A stretch of 41,614 nucleotides of DNA from an uncultured Lachnospiraceae bacterium (lineage in GTDB: Bacteria; Bacillota; Clostridia; Lachnospirales; Lachnospiraceae). The notes under the pieces were generated by a model. It made no database searches and was not told the origin of the DNA. It was given only the letters and a program-made list of their open reading frames with translations. The stretch spans positions 1 through 41,614 of the forward strand of contig CAMQTN010000019.1 in assembly GCA_947037115.1 (NCBI GenBank), read 5' to 3'. The position numbers and the translations under genes are program-made. The first letter of the stretch is position 1, and each line of letters opens with the position of its first letter. Of the stretch, positions 6,774-14,796 are shown in pieces.

Positions 6774-9700
6774 TCACTGCACAATCTCGAGAGTGCTTCC
6801 GTTTTCGCTGTTTTTGACCCGTATCTGCTGCGGAATGCTCTCCTCCAGCCTGTCCACATGGGAAATAATTCCTACCAGCCGGTTTCCCTCCGTCAATCGG
6901 TTTAATACCGCCAAAGCCCTGTCAAGCACGTCACTGTCGAGGGAGCCGAATCCCTCGTCGATAAACAGGGCGTCAAGCTGTTTTCCTCCCGCATGGTTCT
7001 GAACCACATCGGACAGCCCCAGCGCCAGTGCCAGCGAGACAAAGAAGGCTTCTCCTCCGGAGAGGGACTGGGCCGGACGTCTCTTTCCCGTCGTCATATC
7101 AAACACAGACATTTCCAGACCCGCGGCCGCATTTCCCCTCTGGGCATTTATTTCATGTATCAGCTCATAGCGGCCCCCGCTCATAACGGCAAGCCGTCTG
7201 TTTGCCATCTCCAGAATTTCCCTGAAAACATATCCCATCACATAGCGGTCAAAGCTCAGTCTGCCGCCCGCCGCATTTGACCCGTTTGCAAGATTGGCAA
7301 GACCGTCCAGTCTGATCCATGCCGCCTCCGTATCTTTTAACATGCGGTTGGCTTTCTCCACCGCCTCAGCCGCCGCCCTATGGTTATCGCACTGTTTTTC
7401 ACACAGTATGATCTGTTCCTGTAGTTCGTTAATCGCCGCGCCCTGCTTTCGAATATCCGCCTCCAGATCTGCCAGATCCGTCTTTTCCCGGCCTTTCGTC
7501 TGCTCCTGCAATTCCATGATGCGTTCCCCGGTGTTTTTCAGCGCATTCTCATAGGCCGTCAGCTCCTCCTTTTTTGCCGCCATCCACTGCTCCGCCTCCA
7601 AGCCGCCCTCTTGCGCCGGGTGCAGTGCCGCGGATACCTCCTCGCTGCTGTCAAATCCGGCCTGCGTCATGGCCTCTGCAAGCCTCCCTGCCGCTTCCTT
7701 CTTTTCCTGCTCCAGCTTCGGAAGGGCGTCCCTGCCCGCGCGCAGAATCCCCCGTGTCTCTCCGCATTTCCTGTCTGCTTCATTATAGACCACGGTCGTC
7801 TGTTCCATACGTTGTTCCCGCTGTTTTTTTTCTTTTTCCCAGACAGCTTTCAGCTTCCCGGCAGACTCCCGGTCCGGGCATTTGTCGTAAAACCGCAGTG
7901 ATTTGATCAGCGCGCCTGCTGCCGTCTCCAGCTTTTCCTGCGCCTGAGCGTGCTCCAGTTCCTTTTCCCTGCTCTCCTCCAGCTCTTTCCCGCAGGCTTT
8001 TGCCTCCGTCTCCAGTCCGGCTTCCTTTTGTTTTAATTCCTCAAGCCTCCGGCACTGTTGTTCCACCAGCTTAAACCGTTCTTCCGCCTCCGTCTTCTGT
8101 TTCCTGTAACGCGCTTCTATGCCTTCCAGATAGCCGTCGGCGCACAACGTCTCCCAGTCCCTGCATTCCGGCACAAGCTCCTGCAGCCTGACGGTGGCGC
8201 TGTCTTTTTCCCCGCTTATGGCGGCTTCCAGCTCCGCTATGATCTGACTCTGTCTCTGTCTTTGTCCGTCTTTATCGTCAAATTCCTTTCTCGCCTCATC
8301 CACTTCTCTCTTTTCCGGGATGTCTTCCTCCCGCCTTGCAAAGCTGTAGGAATGCGGGCCCTGAAATGCCGTATGACAGACAGGACATACCGCCTCTCCC
8401 TGCTCTTCCAGCTCCTGTTCCAGATTTTTCGCAAGGATTCCTGCCTGTCCGTTTAAAAATGCCTGATACAGATTGTGATAACGTGTCTCCAGAGCGCATG
8501 ACAAAACGGTGAGTTTTTGAAGTTCTTCCCGTTCCCGCCGCAGACGCTTCCCGCGTTCCCGTATTTTTTCCACCTGCGCCAGAATACCGTGATCGGAAAC
8601 CAGCCTGTCCAGGTTTTCCTTCGCCCTGCCAAGTTCCCCGAAAAGCCGCTCTTTTTTGACGTCGACGCCCTCCAGTTCCTTTATGTTTTTTTTCAGGGCA
8701 TCTGTTTCCTCCGCTATCCTGTTTTGTCTTTCCTCTGCAAGTTTCCTTCTTCCGCCGGCTTCCTCCGCCTGCTTTTGTTCCTCCCGCTGTCTCCTGCGGT
8801 TTTCTTCCAACTCTTCATATACGGGTATGGATTTCTCCAGACTGTCGATCCGGATTGCCAGCTCTGCAACCACCGGCTCCTCCGCCTGCTTTGCCTCATC
8901 CCATGCAAGTTTTTTGTTCTGCCTGTCCTCCTCCAGTTTGACAAGACGCTGTCCGGCCTCCGCAAGCTCCCTGACCGCGCGCTCATAATCTACATCTGCC
9001 TTGCGCGCCATCTCCTCTTTCGGCCTCACCTTATAGAACGCCCGGTCTGCTTTTTCAACCTGCTCCCGCAATGCCTCCATGGCGTCTTTCTTTGCAAGAA
9101 GTTCCCTGTGCTCCTCTTCCTTTCTGGCAAGCTCCTCCAACTGCCTGTTCTGTTCTTCGGCCCTGCCCTTCTTCTCATGCAGTCTCTTCTCCCGCATCCT
9201 GTACGCCTGTTCCTGCCGCTTTAACGCTTCTCTCTGCCCGCTGTCACTGTCTGCCAGTCTGCAAAGGGCCTCCTCCAGTCCGGGATGTCCTGCACAGTAA
9301 ACCGCCCGCTCCTCCTCATCCATATTCTCAGGATACAAAAAATCCTCCATCACTTTTCTGATCTGTTCCGTACCCTTTTCACGCCTGTCCTGTTCCAGTT
9401 TCCTGCGGGCCGCATCAAACAAATCCTGAAAATACACATAGGCGGAACTGTCAAACAGCTCCCCCAGTATTTTGTTTTTCTCCTCGCTGTCGGCATCCAG
9501 AAACTTTTTAAACTCTCCCTGGGCAAGCATGGCAATCTTGCGAAACTGCTCCGCATTCATGCCGAGAAGCTCCGTAATCCTTCTGGTCACCGGCTCCGTC
9601 TTTTCAAGAGGCTCCCTGTCGGGCTCCCAGAAACAGGCGGACGGCGTCGTTTTTTCATACTCCCCGGTCTCCCTTTTCTTTTTAAAGTGAAGCCTCCTCT

Positions 9701-9986
9701 CCACCCTGTAAAGTTTTCCCATATGCAAAAAGGAGAGCGCGACTTTCGTGTCCATCGATTTTTCCACATAATCGCAGTGCATGATTTCAAAAGTCCTTGA
9801 TCTGTTATCTCCTTTTGCGCTGGCCACGCCGTACAGCGCAACCATAATCCCGTCAAATATGGTGGTCTTTCCCGCTCCCGTATCCCCGGTAATCAGATAC
9901 AGGCTGTGATCTAATTTCTGAAAATCAATGACCGTCGGCCGGGCGTAAGAACCAAACGCCGTCATTTCCAGTGTAACAGGTTTCAT
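6774..9986 (-). CDS. sbcC: Exonuclease subunit SbcC
   Basis: SbcC is the SMC/Rad50-like ATPase of the SbcCD nuclease, which opens hairpins and processes DNA ends during repair and replication. The 1070-residue protein has Walker A GDTGAGKTT near residue 34, two long charged coiled-coil arms, and a zinc hook whose cysteines fall at residues 534 and 537 (CPVC). The C-terminal half has the SLSGGEAFFVSLALALGLSD signature and the Walker B LFIDEGFGSLD. Length is normal for the family. Its ATG overlaps the sbcD stop as ATGA, so the two subunits are translationally coupled. Confidence 0.95.
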   Translation of the reverse strand: MKPVTLEMTAFGSYARPTVIDFQKLDHSLYLITGDTGAGKTTIFDGIMVALYGVASAKGDNRSRTFEIMHCDYVEKSMDTKVALSFLHMGKLYRVERRLHFKKKRETGEYEKTTPSACFWEPDREPLEKTEPVTRRITELLGMNAEQFRKIAMLAQGEFKKFLDADSEEKNKILGELFDSSAYVYFQDLFDAARRKLEQDRREKGTEQIRKVMEDFLYPENMDEEERAVYCAGHPGLEEALCRLADSDSGQREALKRQEQAYRMREKRLHEKKGRAEEQNRQLEELARKEEEHRELLAKKDAMEALREQVEKADRAFYKVRPKEEMARKADVDYERAVRELAEAGQRLVKLEEDRQNKKLAWDEAKQAEEPVVAELAIRIDSLEKSIPVYEELEENRRRQREEQKQAEEAGGRRKLAEERQNRIAEETDALKKNIKELEGVDVKKERLFGELGRAKENLDRLVSDHGILAQVEKIRERGKRLRREREELQKLTVLSCALETRYHNLYQAFLNGQAGILAKNLEQELEEQGEAVCPVCHTAFQGPHSYSFARREEDIPEKREVDEARKEFDDKDGQRQRQSQIIAELEAAISGEKDSATVRLQELVPECRDWETLCADGYLEGIEARYRKQKTEAEERFKLVEQQCRRLEELKQKEAGLETEAKACGKELEESREKELEHAQAQEKLETAAGALIKSLRFYDKCPDRESAGKLKAVWEKEKKQREQRMEQTTVVYNEADRKCGETRGILRAGRDALPKLEQEKKEAAGRLAEAMTQAGFDSSEEVSAALHPAQEGGLEAEQWMAAKKEELTAYENALKNTGERIMELQEQTKGREKTDLADLEADIRKQGAAINELQEQIILCEKQCDNHRAAAEAVEKANRMLKDTEAAWIRLDGLANLANGSNAAGGRLSFDRYVMGYVFREILEMANRRLAVMSGGRYELIHEINAQRGNAAAGLEMSVFDMTTGKRRPAQSLSGGEAFFVSLALALGLSDVVQNHAGGKQLDALFIDEGFGSLDSDVLDRALAVLNRLTEGNRLVGIISHVDRLEESIPQQIRVKNSENGSTLEIVQ

Positions 9987-11236
9987 TCTCCCCGCACCTC
10001 CTGTTTTAAAACATATGCCAGCAGTTTCTCCGCGTCTGCCGCAAGACTTTCTTCTCTTTTCTCCGAACTGTCTCTGCCGCGAACCTGTCCTGCCGCAAAC
10101 TGAAACAGCGCAAGATCTTTCTCCCCGGGCTGTGCCTGTCCCTTCCTCTCCCGGTACAATTCCACAAAATAGTCTTCTATCAGCTTTTCCCCATTGTACT
10201 CGCCTGAAAGGGCCGACACGGCATCGAACTCCCGAAACTCGGAAACCAGCTCCAGCACAATGCTGCCACGGTTTTTGAACTGCTCCCGCAAGAGTTCCGA
10301 CATCTCTGGTGTGATCCGTCTGTCCGTCACCACAATTTTTAAATATTCATCCCTGTTCTCTTCCTGCTCCAGAGATTCCAGAATGGTTTCGTAAGTCCCC
10401 CTGATCTCCCGCATGGGGTGTAAGGGTCTGATCGACAGCGGCGTAATCTCCACACCGCCCTCCTTTTCCCCAAGTTCCACCAGAAGCAGCCCTTTCTCAG
10501 GCTGTCTCGTCTCATCAAAATGATAGCACAGCGGGGAGCCGGCATAACGCACTTCCTTCCTCCCCACATGATAAGATGCATGGATATGCCCCAGCGCCAC
10601 ATAGTCAAATCCGTCAAAAACCCGGTAGTCGATCTGCCCCACGCCGCCCACCATGGACTCGGAGCCACCCCTTGGCGTCTCCTTTCCCCCTGCTGTCACA
10701 TTCTGGTGGGCGAGAAGTACATTTCTCCCTGAAAAATCAATCTTCTGCCTGGCCAGAAGTTCTCTCACCGCCGTTTCATAGTCCCCGATGGATTCATCCG
10801 TAAGCACCTGTGCCGCCATGGCCGGAAACAGATAGGGAAGCAGCCAGAAAGTCACCTCCCCGGAGCCGTCCCGCTCCGGAATGGTCACATGCACCATTTC
10901 CTTTTCCACAACGCCTGCAATATAAATTTTCTGTTTTGCCAGAATCGATCCGGCAAAGGACAGGCGCTTACCGGAATCATGATTTCCCGCTGTCAGCAAA
11001 ACCGGGACCGCCATCTTCTCCAATTCAGTCAGCATATGGTTAAACAGCATGACCGCCTCGCCCGAAGGGGCGCTCCGGTCATAGATATCCCCTGCAATTA
11101 AAACGGCGTCCGGCTTAAGCTCCCTGACCTTTTCCAGAAATCTTTCCACCCAGAATACCTGATCCTGATTGTCAATCATGGAAACACCATACAGGGCTTT
11201 TCCCAAATGTAAATCTGCGATATGTAAAAACCTCAA
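9983..11236 (-). CDS. sbcD: Exonuclease subunit SbcD
   Basis: SbcD is the Mre11-like metallophosphoesterase subunit of SbcCD. The 417-residue protein shows all nuclease motifs in order: DLHLGK (residue 8 on), GDIYDR, GNHDSG, a HQNV histidine block and GHIH. The start codon is TTG at 11236, supported by GGAG eight bases upstream and by the family-typical N-terminus MRFLHIADLHLGK; no ATG fits. It heads a two-gene operon with sbcC. The C-terminal 150 residues form the capping and SbcC-binding region. Confidence 0.94.
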   Translation of the reverse strand: MRFLHIADLHLGKALYGVSMIDNQDQVFWVERFLEKVRELKPDAVLIAGDIYDRSAPSGEAVMLFNHMLTELEKMAVPVLLTAGNHDSGKRLSFAGSILAKQKIYIAGVVEKEMVHVTIPERDGSGEVTFWLLPYLFPAMAAQVLTDESIGDYETAVRELLARQKIDFSGRNVLLAHQNVTAGGKETPRGGSESMVGGVGQIDYRVFDGFDYVALGHIHASYHVGRKEVRYAGSPLCYHFDETRQPEKGLLLVELGEKEGGVEITPLSIRPLHPMREIRGTYETILESLEQEENRDEYLKIVVTDRRITPEMSELLREQFKNRGSIVLELVSEFREFDAVSALSGEYNGEKLIEDYFVELYRERKGQAQPGEKDLALFQFAAGQVRGRDSSEKREESLAADAEKLLAYVLKQEVRGE

Positions 11237-11330
11237 TTATGCTTCTCCTTTATAACATCATGAAACGTACCGGCAGATTCGAAATGCTTCACATCCCTCA
11301 CCCGCGCTTCTCACTGCCGCCATACGAGCA

Positions 11331-11365
11331 AACGGCCGCCAATGTGTAACACACCGGCAGCCGTT
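11331..11365 (-). terminator. Long hairpin downstream of the HPr-like gene
   Basis: AACGGC (11331-11336) pairs with GCCGTT (11360-11365) and the interior extends the helix (GCC/GGC, TGTG/CACA) around a TTA loop, giving a nearly continuous stem of about 16 bp. It begins 15 bases after the HPr-like stop codon. The bases after it on the minus strand (TTTGCTCG) are only weakly T-rich, so terminator function is probable rather than certain. Confidence 0.5.
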
Positions 11366-11379
11366 CATAGCGGTCCTTC

Positions 11380-11613
11380 TTATGCAATATAGGGTGCGAT
11401 TGCCGCCTCCACCTCCGAGATCTGTGCACTCGTCTCCAAAATCCGAAACTCTACCTTCTTCGATAAATCCATGGAAAAAATTCCCATAATAGACTTTGCA
11501 TCGACCACATATCTGCCGGTGGCCATGTCGAAGTAGCCGTCGAATTTTTCGATCGCTGTCACAAATCCCTTGACCTTGTCAATGGAATTTAAATCCAGCA
11601 TATACGTCTTCAT
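11380..11613 (-). CDS. HPr-like protein lacking the phosphorylatable histidine
   Basis: The 77-residue protein has the HPr fold signature: the DAKSIMGIFSMDL segment (residues 38-50) matches the regulatory-serine region of HPr, with Ser41 in the place of Ser46. The N-terminal active-site loop that normally reads NxxGLHARPA is replaced by NSIDKVKGF, and the protein contains no histidine at all, so it cannot carry phosphate in the PTS chain. This recalls Crh of Bacillus, which lost His15 and works only in catabolite control. The start is set by GGAGG ahead of the ATG at 11613. It lies alone between sbcD and a carbohydrate/glycerol gene pair. Confidence 0.8.
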   Translation of the reverse strand: MKTYMLDLNSIDKVKGFVTAIEKFDGYFDMATGRYVVDAKSIMGIFSMDLSKKVEFRILETSAQISEVEAAIAPYIA

Positions 11614-11785
11614 ATCCACACCTCCTTTTCCTGATACACTGATATGTTCCTGAAGCCAGCGCATCGATATCAGTCTGATTTTAAGTATAGCGGTATGAAT
11701 TCCGTCCCTGTCTTTTGCGGGAAATGACTCCCCTTTGCTATGATTTTATGTCATTTTGAAAGATTTGTACAGAGGATTTTTCATA

Positions 11786-12835
11786 TTAACCTTGTAGTTT
11801 CTCATAAATCCCGCCGAGCATTTCCTCTGTCAGCCTCACCTCGTTTAACACCGTATACCGGTCTTTTCTGGTGTCTGCCGCCTTCAGCCAGGCATCCGTA
11901 AAGATCTCCTTCGTGATCCCCCAGTTCATGGGTGCCATATCCATATGATAAGCCTTCATGACCGCTTCCAGCCGGCCCACATCCCGCCCCTGCAGGCGGC
12001 AGCTCACAAGGCTGCCAAGGGCAACGGCCATGCCGTGGGAAATGGAAATCTCCCTGTAGTTTTCCTCCAGAGAATGGCAGAACAAATGTTCCGATCCGCT
12101 GCTCGGTCTGGAATTTCCCGCAATCTCCATAGCCAGTCCGCCCAGCACCAGCGCCTGCGCCAGAATCTTGATAAACTCCTTGCTCTTTAACGACTTTTCC
12201 TCATTGTAGCACAGGGAGGAAAAAGCCATGTCAGACAGAAGATAGGAAAAATCGTCCACCCGGTCTCCCCTGTGGGCCGCATCCAGTTTCCAGTCATAAA
12301 GGGCCGTGTACTTGCTGATGGTATCGCCAATACCAGACTGTAGATGGGATAGGGGCGCGTTCATCACCACATTCACATCCACCACAATCCCTGCCGGTAT
12401 GGTGCACTTGAAAGTCTTTCTCGCGTTGCCCTGTGTACCCAGCACCGCCACCGGCGACGAAAGGCTGTCATTGCTCAGGGACGTAGGGACACAGATATAG
12501 GAAATCTTCCCGACAAAGCCCGCGTACTTGGCCACATCCAAAACTTTGCCGCCTCCCACGCCGATGATAACCTCCACATCCTTCATGCAGATATATTTCG
12601 CCAGTTCCATGGCCTCCTCAAAGCTGTTCTCCTCTATGAGATACAGCTCGCTCTCCGGCAGGTCACGCTTCATCTCATCCAGATAAGCGCCCATAACCGG
12701 AAGCAGGGATTCCTCCGTGGCAATGACCGTCCGTTTCTTTTCTATCCCCGGGACACAATCCACTAAAATTTCATTCAAACGCTCACAGGCCCCCTCCTCA
12801 ATAAAGAGACAACCCGGTAAATTAAACTGATTCAT
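11786..12835 (-). CDS. sn-glycerol-1-phosphate dehydrogenase family protein
   Basis: The 349-residue protein belongs to the iron/zinc alcohol-dehydrogenase-like superfamily that includes archaeal EgsA and Bacillus AraM. These reduce dihydroxyacetone phosphate to sn-glycerol-1-phosphate with NAD(P)H. Visible features are the NAD-binding GVGGGKVLDVAKY (about residue 93), PTSLSNDSLSSPVAVLG, the metal-site region GIGDTISKY, and GSEHLFCHSLE and SHGMAVALG, which supply the metal-binding histidines. Two starts are possible, GTG at 12841 and ATG at 12835; GGAGG lies upstream of both. The gene overlaps the neopullulanase end by 14 bases, so the two are co-transcribed. A related dehydrogenase such as glycerol dehydrogenase is less likely. 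Confidence 0.8.
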   Translation of the reverse strand: MNQFNLPGCLFIEEGACERLNEILVDCVPGIEKKRTVIATEESLLPVMGAYLDEMKRDLPESELYLIEENSFEEAMELAKYICMKDVEVIIGVGGGKVLDVAKYAGFVGKISYICVPTSLSNDSLSSPVAVLGTQGNARKTFKCTIPAGIVVDVNVVMNAPLSHLQSGIGDTISKYTALYDWKLDAAHRGDRVDDFSYLLSDMAFSSLCYNEEKSLKSKEFIKILAQALVLGGLAMEIAGNSRPSSGSEHLFCHSLEENYREISISHGMAVALGSLVSCRLQGRDVGRLEAVMKAYHMDMAPMNWGITKEIFTDAWLKAADTRKDRYTVLNEVRLTEEMLGGIYEKLQG

Positions 12836-14594
12836 TCGCACCGTTCCTCCGAATTAAAATGCCGTTTCTCAAAAGGGTATTATCGATATAGTGTCTGGAA
12901 AAAAGGATCGTCCCCTCACGCGGAATCTCGATATCCTCCTCCTCGCAGTTGATGATGACCTCCACATAATTGTCCACCCATCCCATCTTGTTGAACTCGA
13001 TCACTCTCGGCCTGTTGATCCTGTTCGGAAAGTGGAAATCGCGGCTGCGTAATAGCGGCTCGGATCTTCGCAGATGGAGCAGGCTTCTGATAATATCCAT
13101 CCTCTCATGATAGACGCCCTGCTCAATCTCCTCCCAGGGCATACAGCGGCGGCAGTCCGGATCATGCCCGCCCTCCATGGCAATCTCCGTGCCGTAATAA
13201 ATGCAGGGGGAACCAGGCATGGTGAAAAGCACCGCCAGCTGCTGGAAATACTCGTCCAGATTTTTTACGCCGCTGCGAAGCCTTTTTGTGTCATGGGAGT
13301 CCAGTAAATTAAACAGCACATCGTTTGTCTGCTGCATATAGCGTGTGTAACAGCGGTTGATCGTATACTCAAAATCCTCGTTGGTAAGACTCCTGTCGAT
13401 CCAGAAGTCCTTGATGCTCTCCCCCAGCGGATAGTTCATAACGGAGTCAAATTCATCGCCCCGAAGCCATGGCATGGCGTCGTGCCATATCTCTCCCAGA
13501 ATATACAGGTCCGGTTTGATGGCTTTCAGACGGCTTCTAAGCTCCTTACAGAAGGTGTGGGAAACCTCGTTCGCCACATCCAGCCTGATCCCGTCCACAT
13601 CGTAATTCCTGACCCAGTTCTCGCAGACGCCGACCAGATAATCACGCACCTTTGGATTGTTGGTGTTTAATTTTGGCATATTGTCAAAAAAGGCAAAGGT
13701 GTAATATTTCTTCGCCCGGGCACGGCTCCCTTCCGTCTCAAAAGGCCACTCGTTCACCATAAACCAGTCCCAGTATTCCGACTGCGGGCCTTTCTCCTTC
13801 ACGTCAAGCCAGGGCGCAAAATTCTCGCCGGAATGATTAAACACACCGTCAAGCATCACGCGGATTCCCCGCTCGTGGGCCTCCCTGACCAGTGTCTTCA
13901 TGGTCTCCCCGGAACCGAAGTGGGGATCGATCTTCGTGTAATCCGTGGTATCGTACTTATGGGAGGTGGGCGATTCATTGACAGGCGTCAGATACAGCCC
14001 CGACACGCCAAGATCCCTGATATAGTCCAGTTTGTTGATAATTCCCTGCAGATCGCCGCCGAAAAACTCCTCGTTGGTGACAGTTCCCTTCACCCGCCAC
14101 GGCAGCGTCCCTTCCGGATTGATGGAAGGATCTCCGTTACAGAAACGCTCCGGGAATATCTGATACCAGATCGTGTCGTTTACCCACGCAGGCGTGACCG
14201 GAAGATCCGCCGGATTCATCCATGGGAATATAAAATACTGCCTGCTCCTTCCCGCAAGCGCCATCTGCCCCTCAGACACAAACCCGTCCTCAAAATAAAA
14301 CCAGCGCTCATTCTCCGTCTGCAATTCAAAGTAATATTTGAGTCTCCTGTACTCGGGCCTGATTGTGGTAGTCCACCAGAGCTGGTTTTTCAGCCGCTTC
14401 TTAAAGGGAATGTTCACCGCTTCCCCCTCCCAGCTTTCCCCGCCGCCCAAAATGCCGGCATTAAAAGGATCCCCGTAAATCAGGTTCACATATTTTACAT
14501 CATACCCCGTCCTGATGTTAATGACAAGCTGTTCCCCGTCCAGCGGATAACAGTAATTATCGTTCGCCCTGTGATACACCGCATTAAAGTCCAT
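12822..14594 (-). CDS. GH13 neopullulanase/cyclomaltodextrinase-type alpha-glycosidase
   Basis: The 590-residue enzyme hydrolyses alpha-1,4 (and some alpha-1,6) bonds of maltodextrins, cyclodextrins or pullulan. An N-terminal beta-sandwich (about residues 1-120, CBM34-like) precedes the TIM barrel. All four GH13 regions are present: DGVFNHSG, GIRLDVANE with nucleophile Asp339, GEIWHD with acid/base Glu368, and LLDSHDTKR with Asp435. No signal peptide is seen, so the enzyme is intracellular and acts on imported oligosaccharides. GGAGGAAGAG before the ATG at 14594 sets the start. It is expressed from the promoter and operator at 14671-14721 together with the downstream dehydrogenase. Confidence 0.92.
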   Translation of the reverse strand: MDFNAVYHRANDNYCYPLDGEQLVINIRTGYDVKYVNLIYGDPFNAGILGGGESWEGEAVNIPFKKRLKNQLWWTTTIRPEYRRLKYYFELQTENERWFYFEDGFVSEGQMALAGRSRQYFIFPWMNPADLPVTPAWVNDTIWYQIFPERFCNGDPSINPEGTLPWRVKGTVTNEEFFGGDLQGIINKLDYIRDLGVSGLYLTPVNESPTSHKYDTTDYTKIDPHFGSGETMKTLVREAHERGIRVMLDGVFNHSGENFAPWLDVKEKGPQSEYWDWFMVNEWPFETEGSRARAKKYYTFAFFDNMPKLNTNNPKVRDYLVGVCENWVRNYDVDGIRLDVANEVSHTFCKELRSRLKAIKPDLYILGEIWHDAMPWLRGDEFDSVMNYPLGESIKDFWIDRSLTNEDFEYTINRCYTRYMQQTNDVLFNLLDSHDTKRLRSGVKNLDEYFQQLAVLFTMPGSPCIYYGTEIAMEGGHDPDCRRCMPWEEIEQGVYHERMDIIRSLLHLRRSEPLLRSRDFHFPNRINRPRVIEFNKMGWVDNYVEVIINCEEEDIEIPREGTILFSRHYIDNTLLRNGILIRRNGANESV

Positions 14595-14670
14595 CTCTTC
14601 CTCCATTCCGAAGCGTTTCCCGTCCTTCCCGTGACGCGCGCCACTCTCCTGCACAGAAAATTTCTGTTAA

Positions 14671-14721
14671 GAAAACGTTTTCCGTTAAGCTCATACTACT
14701 ACTTTTTCCACTGAAATGCAA
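14671..14721 (-). promoter_or_regulatory. Promoter and LacI/CcpA-like operator of the neopullulanase operon
   Basis: On the minus strand TTGCAT (14716-14721) and TAGTAT (14693-14698) are 17 bases apart. Just downstream lies the perfect 12-bp palindrome GAAAACGTTTTC (14671-14682) with a central CG, the hallmark of LacI/GalR-family operators. It matches about 12 of 14 positions of a catabolite-responsive element by eye. Its position at the start site suggests repression, by CcpA or a maltose-type regulator encoded elsewhere. Confidence 0.65.
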
Positions 14722-14740
14722 GAACTTTATCCTGTCTCCC

Positions 14741-14789
14741 AAAAACAAAGCGCGGCCCCTTCCTGAAATCGCAATAGGGTCCGCACTTT
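14741..14789 (-). terminator. Terminator of feoAB
   Basis: On the minus strand AAAGTGCGG (from 14789) pairs with CCGCGCTTT (ending 14747) with one G-U pair, followed by GTTTTTGGG. It starts 8 bases after the feoB stop. Confidence 0.8.
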
Positions 14790-14796
14790 TCCACAT

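Noticed and set aside
8517..9224. 235-codon plus-strand open frame with hydrophobic stretches
   Set aside because: It is antisense to the sbcC coiled-coil; Glu/Lys-rich coding turns into Phe/Leu/Ser-rich sequence on the other strand, which mimics membrane segments.
13833..14714. 293-codon plus-strand open frame
   Set aside because: It is antisense to the neopullulanase gene, whose GH13 motifs are intact; no recognisable domain.
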